34,105 nucleotides of DNA from assembly GCA_024403355.1 (NCBI GenBank), contig JAKSRW010000029.1:1-34105 (forward strand). The letters are read 5' to 3'. Made by a program: the position numbers and the translations under genes. Origin of the DNA: Lachnospiraceae bacterium. Lineage in GTDB: Bacteria; Bacillota; Clostridia; Lachnospirales; Lachnospiraceae. Shown here one piece after another: positions 6,889-15,653 of this stretch (positions are counted from its first letter, which is position 1; each line of letters starts with the position of its first letter). The notes under the pieces are model-generated. The model saw only the letters and a list, made by a program, of their open reading frames with translations, had not been told where the DNA came from and did not search any database.

Positions 6889-9147
6889 TTATTCGGTCAC
6901 ATTAAATCTTACATAATCTGTCCAATACTCGTTGCCGTATACATCAAAGAAATGTCCGAACAAATCAACGGGCAGACCATCAAGATCCTCATATGATACA
7001 ATAAGTCTGTTTTCTACTGCAAAGGCATCGCCCCACTCATACTCATTGTCGAATTCACCGTTCTCATTGTAGTAATCACACACGAGCTGGATTACATCAC
7101 CCTTTACGAAGTTTCTGAGATTACGCTCTGCCACAGCGGGTGTGTTCTCGTCGGTATTTCTGTCACGGAAGCCCTTTACATAGCCGCCGTCATGCTCGCT
7201 GTCCCACTGAAGTACAATTTCAATAGGGCGGGTCTCGCCTGTACGCACGCTGGTGTAATTAGCATATACATTACCGTATGTATACCAGCTGCCGTCATCG
7301 TTTGTTACCTCGTCCTGAACATAGTAGGGAACTACCAGACCGTTCAGTGCAACCCAGGTATTGTTAAACCAGATGGCGAAATTGCCTTCATCGTCATAAT
7401 TGGGACTGTTATCATATCCAAGGTCGATAAATCCGAGACCGTCACCAAGCTCAAGGAATGCTGCATAATCGCAGTATACGATTTTCTCATAGTCCTCGTC
7501 CGTAAGGTCGGGAATATAGTAATCACCGTTATCTACAAGTCCGATAAGACCGTCCTCATTTACCTCGATAGGTGACTCATCGGTCTCCGCTACAACCTCC
7601 TGCTCGTACCATTCTTCATTGCTGAAGCTTTCATCAGCACTTGTGTCCTCATACTCGGTAAGTACCTCTGCAGGTGACATTGCACGTGAGGTATAACCAC
7701 TTGACTTAACACTCAGGAAAGAGTTGAAGAAGCCGTTGTAATTAGTATTGGTCATACCGAAGTTCTTGCACATTGCAACCATCTGCTTGTAATATGAAGG
7801 GTACTGGTAAGGGAAATACATTGCCAGACCGTTTGTATTCTTAATATTTGTATTATGATATACCAATGCGTCCTCTACAGCCGCAATAACCTTATCTGCT
7901 CCTGCGATACCGCTTCTCTTACAGAAATCCACAATATCAATCTGGTCATAGTTTCCGTCACCAAAGGCCTTTGTCTTGCTTCTGGCTGTTGATACTGCCT
8001 TGTATGAACCGCTTGAAATAGCCTGCTTTCCATCCTTGAAGAAATCACAAAGTGTTTCGTAAAGAGGCTGAATCTTTGAGAGATCGATTACCGAAAGTGT
8101 TGTTGCACTGCCTCTGTTACTTGCAATGAAATCATCTACAAGAATCTTTGAGAAGGTCTTCATATCTACGTTGGGATTCTTGTTAAGGGCCTTAAGATAG
8201 CCTGTATGGTACCAGCCGTAACCGGGCTCCTCTTCCTCTGATGCGATAAGATAATCTGCGTAAGGAGCAAGTGAATATGCTACCTCGAGAGTACCCATTA
8301 AGCATGCATCAAAGCCTACGAAATTGAAATGTACGCCCGAAGCCTTAATTGCCGAAGCAATGTCTGCAACAGACAGATCACCGCTGAAGAGCTCATCCAT
8401 ACCGAAGCCTGCGAGTGTTCCGCCTCCGTGATTCCAGAAAATAATATCATAATTATCTGCCGGATAATTCTTTACACCCCAGTTAATAAAGTCCGTAACG
8501 GTACTCTTCTCAACCATGCTGGTCTTGGGAAGTAAATCGAGAGTTACAAGGTTTTCTCCTTCAACCTTATATCGTCCAAGCTTTGCAGCCTTAACTACAC
8601 TGTTCTGCCACTTCTTTGCACCGGCTGCTTCTACGATGACATTTACGTTCTCACCGATTCCTGCCTCACACATTTCCGCAAGGTCCATGGTTCCGCAGCC
8701 GCTTTCAGACTCAAGATTTGAACCGATCATATATACAAGAACCGTAGTCTTGCCGTTACCTGCGGGTACTACATCATTAACATCGGAATAATTTGCCGGA
8801 GTATTTGCGGTATTATCAATTAAATTATCATAACCGCCGCTGTAGCTTGACTCGCCCCAACCGAAATCAGATGAGCTTCCGCCAAAGAAAGCATCAAAAA
8901 GTGAGCCTACAAGGTCAAAGCCTCCGCCTGATTCGGAAGTATTTGAATTACCCGAATCTGAACTGCCGCCGGTGACATCGGTCCAGCCTGTGTCCGAGAT
9001 ATCACTGATTGCTGAAAGAAGGTCGTCAATAATTGACTTATCACCGGTGCTGCTGCTTTCGGTATCATTCGACATACAGCCGAACAGACTTGTGCAAAGC
9101 ATCACCAGTACCATCATGAGTGCCATTTTCTTCATTACATTTTTCAT
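6889..9147 (-). CDS. Clostripain-family (C11) cysteine peptidase lipoprotein
   Basis: A 752-residue lipoprotein. The signal peptide ends in the lipobox LFGC (Cys24), followed by a Ser/Gly/Asp-rich linker to about residue 130. The C11 peptidase core begins TTVLVYMIGSNLE (134-146); WNHGGG (239-243, His240) and FDACLMG (279-285, Cys282) supply the catalytic dyad. The remaining 300 residues after the peptidase domain are acidic, end in a beta-rich region and do not match a family I recognise. C11 enzymes cleave after arginine or lysine, and this one should be anchored outside the membrane. It is the last gene of the long co-oriented run, 62 bases after gerW. ATG 9147 has AAAGG ten bases upstream. 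Confidence 0.9.
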   Translation of the reverse strand: MKNVMKKMALMMVLVMLCTSLFGCMSNDTESSSTGDKSIIDDLLSAISDISDTGWTDVTGGSSDSGNSNTSESGGGFDLVGSLFDAFFGGSSSDFGWGESSYSGGYDNLIDNTANTPANYSDVNDVVPAGNGKTTVLVYMIGSNLESESGCGTMDLAEMCEAGIGENVNVIVEAAGAKKWQNSVVKAAKLGRYKVEGENLVTLDLLPKTSMVEKSTVTDFINWGVKNYPADNYDIIFWNHGGGTLAGFGMDELFSGDLSVADIASAIKASGVHFNFVGFDACLMGTLEVAYSLAPYADYLIASEEEEPGYGWYHTGYLKALNKNPNVDMKTFSKILVDDFIASNRGSATTLSVIDLSKIQPLYETLCDFFKDGKQAISSGSYKAVSTARSKTKAFGDGNYDQIDIVDFCKRSGIAGADKVIAAVEDALVYHNTNIKNTNGLAMYFPYQYPSYYKQMVAMCKNFGMTNTNYNGFFNSFLSVKSSGYTSRAMSPAEVLTEYEDTSADESFSNEEWYEQEVVAETDESPIEVNEDGLIGLVDNGDYYIPDLTDEDYEKIVYCDYAAFLELGDGLGFIDLGYDNSPNYDDEGNFAIWFNNTWVALNGLVVPYYVQDEVTNDDGSWYTYGNVYANYTSVRTGETRPIEIVLQWDSEHDGGYVKGFRDRNTDENTPAVAERNLRNFVKGDVIQLVCDYYNENGEFDNEYEWGDAFAVENRLIVSYEDLDGLPVDLFGHFFDVYGNEYWTDYVRFNVTE

Positions 9148-9209
9148 AAAAACTACGCCTTTCCCACTGCCCTAGCGATTATTCACGATTAAAGCAGCTG
9201 TAAATATTT

Positions 9210-9614
9210 TCAGGCCTTATTTAAAACTTCCTGGCCCTTTTTATCCATTTCCTTTTCTTCGTTCTTGTCCTCGGGTGTCTTCTTGAACTTATCGATTACA
9301 TCCGGAACCATATCAACAATCTTTGTAAGTGTGTCTGAGCTCTTTACGCTTACAAGTCTGCACTTGCCGTTCTGAATAACAAGTACCGAATTGGGTGACA
9401 TCTTACCGCCCATACCGCCTGCTGCCGAATTCTTATTCTTCTCATTGTTTGCAAAAGCACCTGCGGCAACGCCAAAGCTTACATCAACAAGAGGTAATAC
9501 TACTGTTCCGTCATCAAACTTTACCGCATCGCCAACTACTGTCTTTGAGCTGAGGAAAGAATCCATTCCCTTGAATAAGGATGCTACTGTCTCGTTAAAA
9601 TTACTGTCTGCCAT
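9210..9614 (-). CDS. GerW/YtfJ-family sporulation protein
   Basis: A 134-residue protein with the YtfJ signature: an N-terminal helix, then TVVGDAVKFDDGTVVLPLVDVSFGVAAG in separable blocks (residues 25-52), a glycine-rich AAGGMGGKMSP loop and VLVIQNGKCRLVSV. B. subtilis GerW is needed for normal spore germination; homologues also occur in non-sporulating Firmicutes. The charged C-terminal tail (EDKNEEKEMDKK) is variable. AAGGAG lies eight bases before ATG 9614. It follows the DUF2953 gene, the same pairing as ytfI-ytfJ in Bacillus. Confidence 0.88.
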   Translation of the reverse strand: MADSNFNETVASLFKGMDSFLSSKTVVGDAVKFDDGTVVLPLVDVSFGVAAGAFANNEKNKNSAAGGMGGKMSPNSVLVIQNGKCRLVSVKSSDTLTKIVDMVPDVIDKFKKTPEDKNEEKEMDKKGQEVLNKA

Positions 9615-9650
9615 TTCTTTTTCTCCTTTTCATCAATTATATTTACAATT

Positions 9651-10757
9651 TTACTCTTCTTTTTCGTTTCTTACTACCGGAGCCTTATAGCTTCCGTCCT
9701 TCAGATGTCCCGCCTCTTTTCTGAGATACTTAACATCCTTGTTGAACCATACCTTGGCCAGCGGAACCAGTATACCTATAAGTCTTATACGCCCCTTGAA
9801 ATCCACATCCGCATCGAGCTCCTTCTGCTCAAAATTCGGACTGATTTCAAAATGACCGTCCCAAAGACCTATAAACACAGACGCAAGTCCGGTCACATAG
9901 CCGGTGGTTGCGGGATTATCAAAGCCGTAGCTTATATGTCCTTTCAGCTTCTTAGGCATCTCACGCTTCAGAATCAGTTTAACCTTTTCCCAGATATATT
10001 TTACAGCCTTTCTAACCCTGAAGTCCTCTTCAAAGTCCTTATACATGTTCAGCTTTTTAAAAAGACCTTCTGCTTTATTATATATACTTTTAATCTTTTC
10101 TACAACAGTTTTCTTTTCTTCATCTGAAGCAGGGCCAAATTCCCCGTCAAGCATTTCCTCAAGCTCATCACCTGTCAGGTCATCAAAGGACTTTCCTTCT
10201 TTGGCAGCCTTTTCTGATGCCGATTCTCCGTTTGCTTCCTTTTTACCGTTTTCGGAAGGCTTTTTGTCGGCTTCCATTTTATCTGAAGGCTTTTTGGCGG
10301 CATCTTTTATGTCTGAAGGCTTTTGAGCAGAAGTATTTGCCTGCTCCTGATTCTTTTGCCGCTCCTTTTCTTTTGCGGCCTTACGCTTAGCCTTCTCCTT
10401 CTCGCGTTTAGCCTTCAGCTTTTCACGCTTTTTCTTCAATTTAGCTTTACGCTTTTCCTGCTTTTTACGTTCCTTTTCTTCCTTTTTTCTGACATCCTCG
10501 GGATCTGTGCTCATTATCTTAAAACCAAAGAAGCGCACTATCATTATCATATTGTTTTCGTCATAATCGACAGAAACATTCAAAAGATGCAGCAGCCAGG
10601 TAAGCTTCGCCTTAGCCTTCGTATTCGGATATTTCGCACTGCCCTTGTACCTGAACGGAACAAACAAAAGAAGCAACACAATAAGCAGTATCAGTCCGAC
10701 CAATACCGCTAAAGCAATTCCTATTATTTTCAATATAAGCAAAATAATGTGAAGCAC
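9651..10757 (-). CDS. DUF2953 membrane protein (YtfI-like)
   Basis: A 368-residue protein: a transmembrane helix at 4-32, a short DUF2953 N-terminal strand region (VPFRYKGSA, RFFGFKI), a long Lys/Glu-rich probably coiled or disordered insert at about 88-190, and the DUF2953 core at about 235-340 (RKAVKYIWEKVK, GYVTGLAS, ISPNFEQKELDADV, GRIRLIGIL). The insert makes it longer than Bacillus YtfI and includes a 30-bp tandem repeat at 10255-10324. The function is unknown; the neighbour gerW suggests a spore or envelope role. The start is GTG 10757 with AGAGGGG six bases upstream. Confidence 0.8.
   Translation of the reverse strand: MLHIILLILKIIGIALAVLVGLILLIVLLLLFVPFRYKGSAKYPNTKAKAKLTWLLHLLNVSVDYDENNMIMIVRFFGFKIMSTDPEDVRKKEEKERKKQEKRKAKLKKKREKLKAKREKEKAKRKAAKEKERQKNQEQANTSAQKPSDIKDAAKKPSDKMEADKKPSENGKKEANGESASEKAAKEGKSFDDLTGDELEEMLDGEFGPASDEEKKTVVEKIKSIYNKAEGLFKKLNMYKDFEEDFRVRKAVKYIWEKVKLILKREMPKKLKGHISYGFDNPATTGYVTGLASVFIGLWDGHFEISPNFEQKELDADVDFKGRIRLIGILVPLAKVWFNKDVKYLRKEAGHLKDGSYKAPVVRNEKEE
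10255..10324 (-). repeat. In-frame 30-bp tandem repeat in the DUF2953 gene
   Basis: GAAGGC starts at 10255, 10285 and 10315, giving two full imperfect 30-base units plus a partial third. They encode ten-residue units beginning KKPSD or KKPSE (about residues 146-170). Unit length is a multiple of three, so copy number change would keep the frame. Confidence 0.8.
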
Positions 10758-10771
10758 AGTGTTCCCCTCTG

Positions 10772-11098
10772 TTATTTATTCTGTGAAAACCATTTTTTTA
10801 CATCAAAGCCGCCCGTTTCATAATAAATTCCGGCTATAATATCGCCTGCCAGCTGCTCTGCCGTAACCTTATCACCGGCAGCACCCACGACAGTGATATC
10901 ATAATCCTTTCCCGAAAAATGCTTTGACGGAAAATAAAGAATATCATATATTTCAAGCAGATCGACACCATTATCGCAAAGTGTGATAAGATATGCTCCC
11001 CACTTTAATTTTTCGGGCTTTTCTATTTTCTTTTTAATGTCCTTAAACCTGCCGCGTATATCGGACGTAACGGACATTTTTTCATGCCAGATTATCAT
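10772..11098 (-). CDS. Small conserved-looking protein of unknown function
   Basis: A 108-residue soluble protein I do not recognise. It has a basic helical N-terminus (RFKDIKKKIEKPEKLKWG) and a mixed alpha/beta body: YLITLCDNGVDLLEIYDIL, a DYDITVVGAAGDKVTAEQLAGDI segment, and GFDVKKWFSQNK at the end. There is no signal peptide, cysteine motif or membrane segment. It lies 14 bases before the DUF2953 gene and 23 after the 407-residue gene, so it is cotranscribed. Its ribosome binding site is weak (GAAAGG about 14 bases upstream), so coupling to the upstream gene is likely. Confidence 0.6.
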   Translation of the reverse strand: MIIWHEKMSVTSDIRGRFKDIKKKIEKPEKLKWGAYLITLCDNGVDLLEIYDILYFPSKHFSGKDYDITVVGAAGDKVTAEQLAGDIIAGIYYETGGFDVKKWFSQNK

Positions 11099-11121
11099 CC
11101 CTGATAAAGACCTTTCTTCTG

Positions 11122-12345
11122 TTAAAGAACCGCAATACTGCTGAGAATATTTGCTACAGCCACATTTTTCTCATGATTGTCACGGCAAGCCGCAAGTGCC
11201 TCGCGTACATAATTCATACAGTCTGTACGTGAATTGAAAAATACAGGAAGCGATGAAAGCACCGCTGCCATTCTCGCACGGTTAAGCGGTCTTTCGCCCT
11301 TAGAAAAGCATTCGTTAAGCTTGGCCGAAAGCTTCTCAAATTCCTCCCTTGCCAGCTGCGCCGTAATCTCAGACTCGTCAGAATCCTCAAGGTCCGCATA
11401 TACCGAAGCTGACATAAGTCTCTTCATTCTTTCAAGCTTCTTCTCTGTTTCACTGAGATTTCCTCTGTTTTCTTCAATAAAGCTGTCAAATCTGCCCTCG
11501 AAAACCACCTGGTTCTCAGCCAGCTGCTCAAGCTGTCCCTCTATACCCATAAAGAGCCTGTCTGCCTCATCCTCCATGCCCTTTCCCGAAAGAGAAAGTA
11601 CATTTTTCAAAAGCTCAGACTTTGCTTTATGCTTTTCATGCATATCGGCAGAACATTCACTGAGCACGCATACATAGTTGCAAAGCTCTGCAATATCGTT
11701 TAAGTATTCTACTTCCGCATCAAGAACGGCAGAATTATCCTCTGAAATATCACTAACAAGCTCACCTCTGATGCCTGCAGCCGATTCAATCATATACACG
11801 GCTCTTGTGATGGCATCCACGGGTCCGCCTATATATTTCTTCAGACCGTCCTCAAGAATATCAAAGAAACGGACCTTTGTCATTCTTACCGGAAGCTCAT
11901 ATACGGTAGTTTTAATATTTTCATTAATTGTGGGATTGTCCTCATAGGCAAAGATTGCCTGAAGAATCTTTCTTGCAGCCTCATCATCGTCTGCAAAGCT
12001 TAAGGGCTCATCTGCATTACCCTCACGCTCAGCCACATACTCGTCAAGTGCAATGCGCTCACGCTTGTCTACCAGCTTATTTACCAGCTCCTTAATACTC
12101 TTACGAAGAGCAAAAGCCTCTTCTCTTACCGCATCGCTGCCCTCCTCAAAGCACTTTTTCATAAGAGCCTCAAGTTCATCACGGTATTTCTTTGCAAGAG
12201 ATACCTTGTCACGGCCAAACTCATCGGGCGTTTCATCCTTCTCACAGAAGCTGAAGTAGATCATCGCAAGATTTGTATAAGCAAGCTCTGCATAACAGCT
12301 CTCAAGACTGCTGCAAAGACGCTCTCTGTCAATTGTCTTTCCCAT
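11122..12345 (-). CDS. Soluble, largely helical protein of unknown function
   Basis: A 407-residue protein I cannot assign. It is almost entirely predicted helix, acidic, and lacks membrane segments, a signal peptide or a recognisable catalytic motif. Notable blocks are KRERIALDEYVAERE near residue 94, YELPVRMTKVRFFDILEDGL in the second quarter, and a long helix (EENRGNLSETEKKLERMKRL) in the third. It follows two ABC-2 permease genes by 27 bases and precedes a small unknown gene by 23, so it may be the cytoplasmic partner of that membrane pair (inference). GGAGG lies 11 bases before ATG 12345. Confidence 0.6.
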   Translation of the reverse strand: MGKTIDRERLCSSLESCYAELAYTNLAMIYFSFCEKDETPDEFGRDKVSLAKKYRDELEALMKKCFEEGSDAVREEAFALRKSIKELVNKLVDKRERIALDEYVAEREGNADEPLSFADDDEAARKILQAIFAYEDNPTINENIKTTVYELPVRMTKVRFFDILEDGLKKYIGGPVDAITRAVYMIESAAGIRGELVSDISEDNSAVLDAEVEYLNDIAELCNYVCVLSECSADMHEKHKAKSELLKNVLSLSGKGMEDEADRLFMGIEGQLEQLAENQVVFEGRFDSFIEENRGNLSETEKKLERMKRLMSASVYADLEDSDESEITAQLAREEFEKLSAKLNECFSKGERPLNRARMAAVLSSLPVFFNSRTDCMNYVREALAACRDNHEKNVAVANILSSIAVL

Positions 12346-12372
12346 TTATAACAATTCCTCCGTAAATTCAAC

Positions 12373-13416
12373 TTACTTTATAAAATTCTCAATAAATAAT
12401 GCGTTCGGTGTGTAATTCAGGAAATCCGAACCGCCTACAAGTCCTGAAAATACACTTACAAAACCGCACACGCCAAGGGCAATAATAAGCACCGCACCCG
12501 CCAGCTGGTAGGCATCTGTCTTCTTAAGCAGATTCGAAAGAAGAAGGCATACCGCACAAAGCAGTAAAAGATAGATTGCCGCAATTGTCATTCCCTTAAG
12601 CCCTGCCAGCAGATATCCGCCCGCTAAGCCAAGAGGCAGCGTGTAGAGGTATATTCCGAAGAAATCGGCCGTATTCATCAAAAGCTTGCTGTTCGGCAGA
12701 TTTTTAAGTCTTCTTCTCGTTCCGGCCTCATATTCCAGGCAGATTCCGTTACAGGACACAAAAGCAATCAGGCTCAGCAGCATTGCAAACATACCTGCTA
12801 TCATCTGCTTGTAAATCATTCCGTTTGTAACTGAGGTTTCATCGATTTTACCGTCATTGGCATCCCTGTACTCAAGCTCGAAGCCAAACTGAAAGTCAGG
12901 TCTGTCTGCGGTTTTCAGTATATATTTCTGATATTCGTCACGGCTCAGACCCGCATTACCCTCCTGTTTCAGGTAAAGTCTGTAGCCCTTTTCTGCACAT
13001 ACATCATAAAGCATACTGCCCGCAATGATATCACCGACAACTACCGAAACCTTATTGTCTTCACCCGAAATAATCTCAACTATCTCGTCTGTATTACCCT
13101 TACGGATACGAAGTCCGTAATCCTCCTTGATAATAACTATACTGTTGATATAGCCCTCCAGAAGCTTCTCGTTCAGCAGTTCGCGCGAGCCCTCGTATAC
13201 ATAGAAGGCATCATTATTCATAATGCTTTCGCGAAGCCTTTCCGATTCGGAACTCAGGTCATCATTAATAAGTCCGATAGGCACGGCACTTCGCTCCTCA
13301 CTGACACTGTCGAGTCCCAGAAGCAGACACAGCACAACCACAGCCGACACCAGATAACAGATGCAGGCTGTAATATCCTTTATGCATATCTTAATTCTGA
13401 GAAATAAGCGATTCAT
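12373..13416 (-). CDS. ABC-2 type permease subunit
   Basis: A 347-residue membrane protein with the ABC2_membrane_3 layout: one helix near the N-terminus (residues 16-36), an extracytoplasmic region of about 165 residues (VPIGLINDDLSSESERL, then an SVVVGDIIAG segment), and five or six helices from about 205 to the end, finishing in YTPNALFIENFIK. It resembles the gene before it in layout, suggesting a heterodimeric exporter or an envelope complex. No nucleotide-binding subunit is encoded next to it. ATG 13416 has AAGGAAG about 12 bases upstream. Confidence 0.8.
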   Translation of the reverse strand: MNRLFLRIKICIKDITACICYLVSAVVVLCLLLGLDSVSEERSAVPIGLINDDLSSESERLRESIMNNDAFYVYEGSRELLNEKLLEGYINSIVIIKEDYGLRIRKGNTDEIVEIISGEDNKVSVVVGDIIAGSMLYDVCAEKGYRLYLKQEGNAGLSRDEYQKYILKTADRPDFQFGFELEYRDANDGKIDETSVTNGMIYKQMIAGMFAMLLSLIAFVSCNGICLEYEAGTRRRLKNLPNSKLLMNTADFFGIYLYTLPLGLAGGYLLAGLKGMTIAAIYLLLLCAVCLLLSNLLKKTDAYQLAGAVLIIALGVCGFVSVFSGLVGGSDFLNYTPNALFIENFIK

Positions 13417-13446
13417 AACAGTAAATACTTCCTTTTAATTCTATTT

Positions 13447-14514
13447 TTACATTGCCCCGAGTATCAGCTTGATAAACCAGTAGGTGGGGGTAAATCTGGC
13501 CACTGCCACGCAGGCATCCGGCATGTACATTATCGGGATGATTCCGCCGCCGGCAATGGTGGTCAGAAGAATAAGCATGTTGCTCAGTACCATATAACCC
13601 TGTACAGACTTTATAAATGCCGCTATCAGCATAAAAATCACACAGGATACAATTATCGAAGCCGCAGTGAAAAGCATGGCCTTTACAGGGATATTAAGCT
13701 CGCCCGCCATACTGATAATCAAAAGTGCGGCCGCAAGAAGCACTATATAGCAGCCTGCGTAAGCCAAAAGCTTCGAAGCAAATATTTTCGCACGTCCGAC
13801 ACCCATTGACACAAGTCTGACATTTGTCTGGCCCAGTTTCTCTTTTAAGGATGCCAGTCCTGCAAAAAGACCTGCGTAAAGCACCAGAAGCATAATTCCC
13901 GAATAAATATAATAGTTAATCAGTGAAATACCCTCAAATCTTTCAATATAGCTTCGTTCAAAGAAATCATCCTTGCCGAGTGCCGTAAATACCAGGTCAT
14001 AGGATATTTCCACATTTACATCCTGTACCTGAGAATACTCAAAGCCTTCCTCTCTCATAACATCATATAGGGTCTGGCAGTTTATTTCTACCGAAACTAT
14101 ATAATCGGAATAGCTTTGAAGAAGATTTGTAAGCAGGACCGCCTTGGTCTTATCCGAGCTGTTTATCACAGCCTTAATAGGCATATTAACGATGTTGATA
14201 AGATTTTCGGTAAAGCCCTCGGGTATTATAAGATAGAGGTCCAGCTCTCCCCTGCCAAACTGCTCTTCCATGTCCTCGTCCGAGCCTCTGACAACCTGAA
14301 TATATGAACCAAATACGTCATTTTTGTCGAAATAGCTGACCAGCAGACCCGAGTATTCCGTGTCATCATTATCAGATACACCGATTTTTACCGCAGGTCC
14401 GTTGCTTTCTTTTACACACAAAAAGACTCCCGCCACACTGATTATTATCAGTGCCGCAAGTAATAACAGCATTTTTTTATCACTGAAAATTACCTTTAAG
14501 TCCTTTTTTAACAT
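13447..14514 (-). CDS. ABC-2 type permease subunit
   Basis: A 355-residue protein with the same plan: a helix at about 17-33, an extracytoplasmic domain at 34-200 (VKIGVSDNDDTEYSGLLVSY near its start), then six helices with GIIPIMYMPDACVAVARF and a terminal FTPTYWFIKLILGAM. This ending is typical of ABC-2 permeases. It lies only six bases after the rhomboid-like gene and 30 before the second permease. The substrate is unknown; the ATPase must come from elsewhere, or the pair may work without one. Confidence 0.82.
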   Translation of the reverse strand: MLKKDLKVIFSDKKMLLLLAALIIISVAGVFLCVKESNGPAVKIGVSDNDDTEYSGLLVSYFDKNDVFGSYIQVVRGSDEDMEEQFGRGELDLYLIIPEGFTENLINIVNMPIKAVINSSDKTKAVLLTNLLQSYSDYIVSVEINCQTLYDVMREEGFEYSQVQDVNVEISYDLVFTALGKDDFFERSYIERFEGISLINYYIYSGIMLLVLYAGLFAGLASLKEKLGQTNVRLVSMGVGRAKIFASKLLAYAGCYIVLLAAALLIISMAGELNIPVKAMLFTAASIIVSCVIFMLIAAFIKSVQGYMVLSNMLILLTTIAGGGIIPIMYMPDACVAVARFTPTYWFIKLILGAM

Positions 14515-14520
14515 TGCAGT

Positions 14521-15633
14521 TTATTCCTTATCGTCTGAATTATTTGAGCTCTCAGAAGCCTCTCTGACTTCTACCGTTTCCGGCTCCGAGGTCTTATGTG
14601 TATGTGTATAAATGTGATCGCTGCAATACTCGTAATTGCCCTCACACTTTGTACAGAATCTGAATTCAAGGCTTGGATCGTCCTTTTCCGTACGGCCGCA
14701 GACACAGCACTTATGTCTGATGATTGTAGCCGGGAAGGGTACGATTTTCTCGGTATTTCTGACCTTGGCATCCTCTGCATTTCTGAATTCGGGACGTACA
14801 GCCTGTGAGCGGTTTGCCTGCATGCCCTCCTGCATAGCCCTGTTAAATTCTCTTCTTCTGCGGATTTCCTCAGGGGAAAGCCTGAATTTTTTCATTTCAG
14901 CAAAGAAAATGAAGAAATTAAGCAGTGAAACAAGAATTACTATCAGAGTAATAATTCCGCACCATAGATTCTCCCTTACCGCATACATCTGGAAGGTTCC
15001 CTCAAGGGGAAGATTGTATGCAGCCGCAACCTTTTCGTCCATAACCGTACTGATAAAGGGAATCTGTGAATCAGCACCTACAAATGCGGTAATTACATCC
15101 ACTCCCAGAAGCACCGCATAGGCAATCATAAGGAACTTTGCCTTAAAGGGTATCATAAACATGAGCATGAAATGCACATCCGGGTAAATTGCCGCAAATA
15201 CCAGGAACATGGACATATTAAGATAGTAAAGATCAATCGGATAATTGATACCGATATGTTCGCCCATTCCGAGGTAAGTTACAACATAAATTATAATTAC
15301 TGCCAGTGCATTAAAAAATACTCCGGAAAAATAGAATAGGTTAAACCTGAACGTTCCCATCGTTCGTTCCAGCGACGTACCAATCGAATAATACACATAA
15401 AGCATAACGGCCGTAAGCAGAATATTCGAAGTATCAATCGGCTGAATAATAAAGGTTATCAGTCTCCAGACCTGACCCTGCAGAAGCTTATCAACGTCTA
15501 ACATCAGCCACTGGTAGTAAAAGGTAGGGTTAACATTGTAGGAAATATAACCCACCAGATATACAATAATCACATATTTCATCAATCCGCGAACCGCGAA
15601 TCTGCCTAATTTTTTTTCAAGCTTTTCTATCAT
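14521..15633 (-). CDS. Rhomboid-like membrane protein with C-terminal zinc-ribbon tail
   Basis: A 370-residue protein. The N-terminal 245 residues hold about six hydrophobic helices and the rhomboid L1 hallmark QGQVWRLITFIIQP (residues 52-65). The serine motif GxSG expected in helix 4 is replaced by LYYLNMSMFLVFAA (135-148), and no catalytic histidine is evident in the sixth helix, so it looks like a non-proteolytic rhomboid relative. The cytoplasmic tail after an RRRREFNRAMQ stretch contains Cys309, Cys310, Cys312, Cys327, Cys330 and Cys337 plus His340, His344 and His346, a probable zinc-binding module. It is cotranscribed with rqcH upstream and the ABC-2 pair downstream. AAAGG lies nine bases before ATG 15633. 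Confidence 0.75.
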   Translation of the reverse strand: MIEKLEKKLGRFAVRGLMKYVIIVYLVGYISYNVNPTFYYQWLMLDVDKLLQGQVWRLITFIIQPIDTSNILLTAVMLYVYYSIGTSLERTMGTFRFNLFYFSGVFFNALAVIIIYVVTYLGMGEHIGINYPIDLYYLNMSMFLVFAAIYPDVHFMLMFMIPFKAKFLMIAYAVLLGVDVITAFVGADSQIPFISTVMDEKVAAAYNLPLEGTFQMYAVRENLWCGIITLIVILVSLLNFFIFFAEMKKFRLSPEEIRRRREFNRAMQEGMQANRSQAVRPEFRNAEDAKVRNTEKIVPFPATIIRHKCCVCGRTEKDDPSLEFRFCTKCEGNYEYCSDHIYTHTHKTSEPETVEVREASESSNNSDDKE

Positions 15634-15653
15634 TTACTATTGCCTTTCTAAAA

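Noticed and set aside
10255..10324. Tandem repeat considered as a CRISPR array
   Set aside because: The units are contiguous with no unique spacers and are in-frame coding sequence.
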